Positions 61,091 through 64,000 of a stretch of DNA of 64,000 nt are shown here, one piece after another. The notes under the pieces are model-generated. The model had not been told where the DNA came from, did not search any database, and saw only the letters and a list, made by a program, of their open reading frames with translations. Source of the DNA: Pseudomonas sp. Irchel s3h14 (GTDB lineage Bacteria > Pseudomonadota > Gammaproteobacteria > Pseudomonadales > Pseudomonadaceae); assembly GCF_900187425.1 (NCBI RefSeq), contig NZ_FYDJ01000010.1:124001-188000 (forward strand). The letters run 5' to 3'. Within the stretch, counting starts at the first letter, position 1; each line of letters starts with the position of its first letter. The position numbers and the translations under genes were made by a program.

Positions 61091-61903
61091 TCACGGACCA
61101 CAAAATTCTTTATCCCCTGGAATGACACGATCGATCTTCACCAAGCCCACGGCGGACTTTCCCACTGGAACGTTATTGCGATAAAGCGAGTAGCTGACTA
61201 ATGCCGAACCGAGACCCTCGATGGGCCTTATTAACTTGTCGTACTGCATGAGTACAAAGGTGAAACCGTTATCAGCCTCTTGCTCCGACAACCGTTTGGT
61301 GAAACGAGTGGATGTATTCGGGATGGCGCCGATTCCGTTCAGGCTCCTGAAAGACTCCCAATCCAGAAAACACTCGTCATCGCGCTCAAACTTGCCCGCT
61401 TGTGGCGGAATACGAACCCGAATCTCCTCCCACATAGACGGGACCGATCTGCAATTGAGGTAACCCCAAAGTGTGGCATTGGGAAAAACCGGTTCAGCCA
61501 AATTGGTCGGCACCTGACGCCGTAAGGTGAACCGTTGAGGCAACGCTGTGTCCTCGTTGCCGGTATCTCCCGATGTCACCCGATACCGCAAGCTGATCTC
61601 ACCTTCACGTTGCAGGTACTGTGGCGGCAGATGGAACCGCGCAGGGATCGTTGTTATCGGGACAAGAAAAGACTGGCTATAGAAACGCGTTTCAATCTCG
61701 ACACCCGGCTCCAGCACCCAGATTTCCAACAAGTCGCTTTTGCCAACTTCTATGGATGGCGATTCCCACAGGGGGATATTCAGGTACACGCCATTGGTCG
61801 ATGCATCAGGCGGTAACTGCGCTGTCGGGTCGTTTGGGTCCACTCCCTCCACGGTAAAGACTTCGGCGAACAGACCAATCCCAGCACTTGTTGTAGAAGC
61901 CAT
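61091..61903 (-). CDS. hypothetical protein (270 aa), companion of the 709-aa protein
   Basis: A protein of unknown function: no signal peptide, strongly beta. It reads YLNIPLWESPSIEVGKSDLL, QSFLVPITTIPARFHLPPQY, REGEISLRYRVTSGDTGNED, RIPPQAGKFERDDECFLDWE and ends VIPGDKEFCGP. The ligand-like phrase structure and the C-terminal Cys repeat those of the 709-residue neighbour downstream, so they are probably functionally paired. It starts with ATG after GGAG. Confidence 0.72.
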   Translation of the reverse strand: MASTTSAGIGLFAEVFTVEGVDPNDPTAQLPPDASTNGVYLNIPLWESPSIEVGKSDLLEIWVLEPGVEIETRFYSQSFLVPITTIPARFHLPPQYLQREGEISLRYRVTSGDTGNEDTALPQRFTLRRQVPTNLAEPVFPNATLWGYLNCRSVPSMWEEIRVRIPPQAGKFERDDECFLDWESFRSLNGIGAIPNTSTRFTKRLSEQEADNGFTFVLMQYDKLIRPIEGLGSALVSYSLYRNNVPVGKSAVGLVKIDRVIPGDKEFCGP

Positions 61904-62079
61904 CCGCTAATCTCCGGTTCAGAACAATCTGGTGTGTCTGGAAGAAATTAGACCCGCTTATCTCATTGTCGCCTACTGTCACATTTGACAGGTATCGCTA
62001 CCACTCGTCGGAATATCAACGTTTAGCGCGTTGGATCGCGGCACGAGTTGCTTGACGGACGACCATTAATGGAGTTTCC

Positions 62080-62093
62080 TGAAACCGGTTTCA
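62080..62093. promoter_or_regulatory. PtxS operator
   Basis: The perfect palindrome TGAAACCGGTTTCA is the known PtxS recognition sequence of pseudomonads. It lies just upstream of ptxS, giving autorepression. Confidence 0.9.
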
Positions 62094-62139
62094 GTCCGGC
62101 GTGCCAGAGCCTAATAATTCCAATAAAAAGGTCGACCCT

Positions 62140-63165
62140 TTGAACGATTTCTCCGCCGCCCAACGCAGCCGCGTCACCATGCTCGACGTCGCCGAACACG
62201 CCAAGGTCTCCAAGGCCAGCGTCTCGCGCTTCATCGGCGATGACCGCGCCCTGCTCTCCGATGCCACTGCCTTGCGCATCGAGCAGGCGATTGCCGAACT
62301 GGGTTATCGCCCGAACCAGATGGCCCGCGGCCTGAAACGCGGGCGAACCCGCCTGATCGGCATGCTGGTGGCCGATATCCGTAACCCTTATTCGATTGCC
62401 GTGATGCACGGGGTGGAAACCGCCTGCCGTCAGCACGGCTACAGCCTGGTGGTGTGCAACACCGATCGCGATGACGAGCAGGAACGCCAGCACCTGGCCC
62501 TCCTGCGCTCCTACAACATCGAAGGCTTGATCGTGAACACCCTCGGCCATCACCGCGATGAGTTGCGCGAGCTGCACCGGGAGATGCCGCTGGTGCTGGT
62601 GGATCGCAAGGTCGAGCAGCTCGAGAGCGATCTGGTCGGGCTGGACAATCCTGCCGCCGTTGAAATGGCCCTCACCCACTTGCAAGAACGCGGCTATCGC
62701 GATGTGCTGCTGGTCACTGAACCCTATGACGGCACCAGTTCGCGGATCGAACGGGTCAGCAGTTTCAAGGCGCAGATCGAGCAACGTCCGACCCTGCGCG
62801 GCACCCTGATCGAAACCGGCAGCGAACTCACCGCACAGCTGAAAACCTTCCTTGAAACACCCGCCCCCGGCCCGAAAGCGCTGTTCTGCGCCAATGGAAT
62901 CGCCGCGCTGGCCAGCACCCATTCGTTGCGTGAGTTGAAGTGCAACCTGTTCGAGGACGTCGGCCTGATCGCCCTCGATGATCTGGATTGGTATCCGTTG
63001 GTAGGCAGCGGGATCACCGCCCTCGCCCAACCGACGGCCGAGATTGGCGCCAGCGCGTTCGAGTGTTTGCTCAAGCGTTTGCGCGGTGATGACGGGGCGG
63101 TGCGGACCCTGGATTTTTCGGCGAAGTTGATTGTGCGTGGGTCGACCCTTGGGCATTTGGGTTGA
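62140..63165 (+). CDS. ptxS: LacI-family 2-ketogluconate regulator PtxS
   Basis: A repressor of the ketogluconate and glucose genes, released by 2-ketogluconate. The helix-turn-helix is in RVTMLDVAEHAKVSKASVSR, followed by YRPNQMARGLKRGRTRLIGM and the LacI core (ADIRNPYSIAVMHGVETACR, LVVCNTDRDDEQERQHLALL). The TTG at 62140 has AAGG seven bases upstream and begins LNDFSAAQRSR, like known PtxS proteins; the GTG at 62101 abuts the operator and has no ribosome-binding site. Length from the TTG is 341 residues. It is flanked by a PtxS operator and the kguE gene that it controls. Confidence 0.9.
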   Translation: MNDFSAAQRSRVTMLDVAEHAKVSKASVSRFIGDDRALLSDATALRIEQAIAELGYRPNQMARGLKRGRTRLIGMLVADIRNPYSIAVMHGVETACRQHGYSLVVCNTDRDDEQERQHLALLRSYNIEGLIVNTLGHHRDELRELHREMPLVLVDRKVEQLESDLVGLDNPAAVEMALTHLQERGYRDVLLVTEPYDGTSSRIERVSSFKAQIEQRPTLRGTLIETGSELTAQLKTFLETPAPGPKALFCANGIAALASTHSLRELKCNLFEDVGLIALDDLDWYPLVGSGITALAQPTAEIGASAFECLLKRLRGDDGAVRTLDFSAKLIVRGSTLGHLG

Positions 63166-63179
63166 CTCGCATGACGCCA

Positions 63180-63255
63180 TCGCGGGCAAGCCTTGCTCCT
63201 ACAGAAGCGGCAGCGTGAACGATCCAAATCCTGTAGGAGCAAAGCTTGCTCGCGA
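63180..63255. repeat. REP-like inverted repeat (type TCGCGGGCAAGCC)
   Basis: 25-bp arms at 63180-63204 and 63231-63255 with two mismatches, same motif as the copy at 11.8 kb. Located between ptxS and kguE. Confidence 0.8.
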
Positions 63256-63307
63256 TGAGGCCGGTAAGGTCACCACAAAACATCATCAATATTTTTTTGA
63301 ACAAAAA

Positions 63308-63321
63308 TGAAACCGGTTTCA
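63308..63321. promoter_or_regulatory. PtxS operator of the kgu operon
   Basis: A second exact TGAAACCGGTTTCA, 13 bp before the kguE start codon, overlapping its 5' untranslated region. It matches the known operator of the kgu operon. Confidence 0.9.
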
Positions 63322-63334
63322 GAGGTATACAACA

Positions 63335-64000
63335 ATGAATAAACCACCCGTTTCCATCAGCCTGTCGAGCTACGGCGCCGACCTTGTTCGCCAACGCGGC
63401 CAGGGATCGTTTATTGAAGTGTTGGCCGCCGCGGGCGCCACACGAATCGAATGGCGAGAAGAACTGCTGACCGTCGAAGATCCCGCGCAACTGGCCGACG
63501 CCACGCAGGCCCAAGGCCTCGAAAGCGTGTATTCCTCGCCGATGGAATTGTGGCTGGCCGGCCAGTCCAAACCCAATCCCGAACTGATCTCTGCGTTACA
63601 GCGCGCCCAGGCATTCGGTGCCAAATGGCTGAAAGTTTCCCTGGGTTATTTCACCGACAACAGCGACCTCCAGACCTTGTCCCGTGTGCTAGGCAAAAGC
63701 GCTGTGCAGTTGCTGGTGGAAAACGATCAAACCTTGCACGGCGGCCGCATCGAACCGTTCCAGCGCTTTTTCACTGAAGTCGAGCAACACAACCTGCCGG
63801 TCAAAATGACCTTCGATATCGGCAACTGGCACTGGCAAGACCAGTCCGCCGCCAGCGCCGCGCGGTTGCTCGGTCGCCACGTCGGCTATGTGCACTGCAA
63901 AGCCGTGACGCGCCGGGCCGACGGCAAACTGGTCGCCATACCGCCGGCCGCCAGTGACCTGCATCTGTGGGAACAACTGCTGCGGCACATGGCCCAAGGC
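63335..64000 (+). CDS. kguE: 2-ketogluconate utilisation protein KguE (partial, 3' end outside window)
   Basis: A sugar-phosphate-isomerase/epimerase-like TIM-barrel protein, first gene of the kgu operon that channels 2-ketogluconate into 6-phosphogluconate. The 222 residues present begin VSISLSSYGADLVRQRGQGS, contain RIEWREELL and LKVSLGYFTD, then LLVENDQTLHGGRIEPFQRF and MTFDIGNWHWQ, with metal-type Glu/Asp/His positions of the family. An AGAGG ribosome-binding site sits between the PtxS operator and the ATG. The frame is open at the window edge. Assignment rests on the ptxS neighbour and operator. Confidence 0.87.
   Translation, partial: MNKPPVSISLSSYGADLVRQRGQGSFIEVLAAAGATRIEWREELLTVEDPAQLADATQAQGLESVYSSPMELWLAGQSKPNPELISALQRAQAFGAKWLKVSLGYFTDNSDLQTLSRVLGKSAVQLLVENDQTLHGGRIEPFQRFFTEVEQHNLPVKMTFDIGNWHWQDQSAASAARLLGRHVGYVHCKAVTRRADGKLVAIPPAASDLHLWEQLLRHMAQG

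Noticed and set aside
1..64000. CRISPR array, prophage, insertion sequence or tRNA gene
   Set aside because: The repeats seen are palindromic intergenic elements with no regular spacers; no transposase, integrase, phage structural gene or tRNA cloverleaf was recognised.

Overview
The window is a GC-rich chromosomal segment of a fluorescent pseudomonad, probably of the Pseudomonas fluorescens group. The evidence is the gene content and arrangement (zwf/gnd, cptA, zapE, dpkA, pvdQ with its Fur-like neighbour, ptxS/kguE with their operator) and several kinds of REP-like palindromes typical of that group. No rRNA, tRNA, CRISPR array, insertion sequence or prophage is visible.

Layout. 1-2.0 kb: sugar-acid metabolism (zwf, gnd; zwf runs off the left edge). 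2.2-7.1 kb: a small coiled-coil protein, the phosphoethanolamine transferase CptA, a Fur-box-preceded siderophore receptor and a small PtrA-like periplasmic protein. 7.1-11.8 kb: GNAT, DinB, ZapE, NTF2-like, a WYL regulator and a divergent aldo/keto reductase. 11.9-16.6 kb: agmatinase-family hydrolase, polyamine-type binding protein, divergent LysR and a purine permease. 16.6-21.2 kb: GNAT, nitrilase with divergent LysR, a YqjD-like protein and DpkA. 21.5-26.3 kb: one very large toxin-like protein with a C-terminal HExxH metallopeptidase-like motif. 26.4-30.4 kb: a pyoverdine-linked group (FpvR-like anti-sigma factor, PvdQ acylase, Fur-like wHTH).

31.2-38.3 kb is the most unusual part: five genes on one strand encoding an MdfA-type exporter, a LuxE-like acyl-protein synthetase, a LuxC-type acyl reductase fused to a PaaK-like ligase, a second PaaK-like ligase and a GNAT-type acyltransferase. 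There is no luciferase. This looks like an undescribed biosynthetic system that activates and reduces a carboxylic acid and exports the product. Its downstream edge is a rearrangement scar made of a LysR gene cut and inverted, plus an aldo/keto reductase tail.

39-46 kb: a copper-box-preceded DUF411/YqaA pair, an alpha/beta hydrolase, a hydroxyacid dehydrogenase, a truncated methyltransferase, a TPR/ECF-sigma/anti-sigma operon and nicotinamidase. 46.2-53 kb: a 58-bp-arm inverted repeat, a two-component system and a divergent two-gene RND pump. 53-62 kb: DUF1345, AraC, LysE, an unknown small protein, an autotransporter and two unknown surface-type proteins. 62-64 kb: ptxS and the start of the 2-ketogluconate (kgu) operon, both preceded by the same PtxS palindrome. 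The window therefore begins and ends in glucose/gluconate metabolism, with accessory functions (iron, copper, efflux, toxin-like, biosynthetic) in between.
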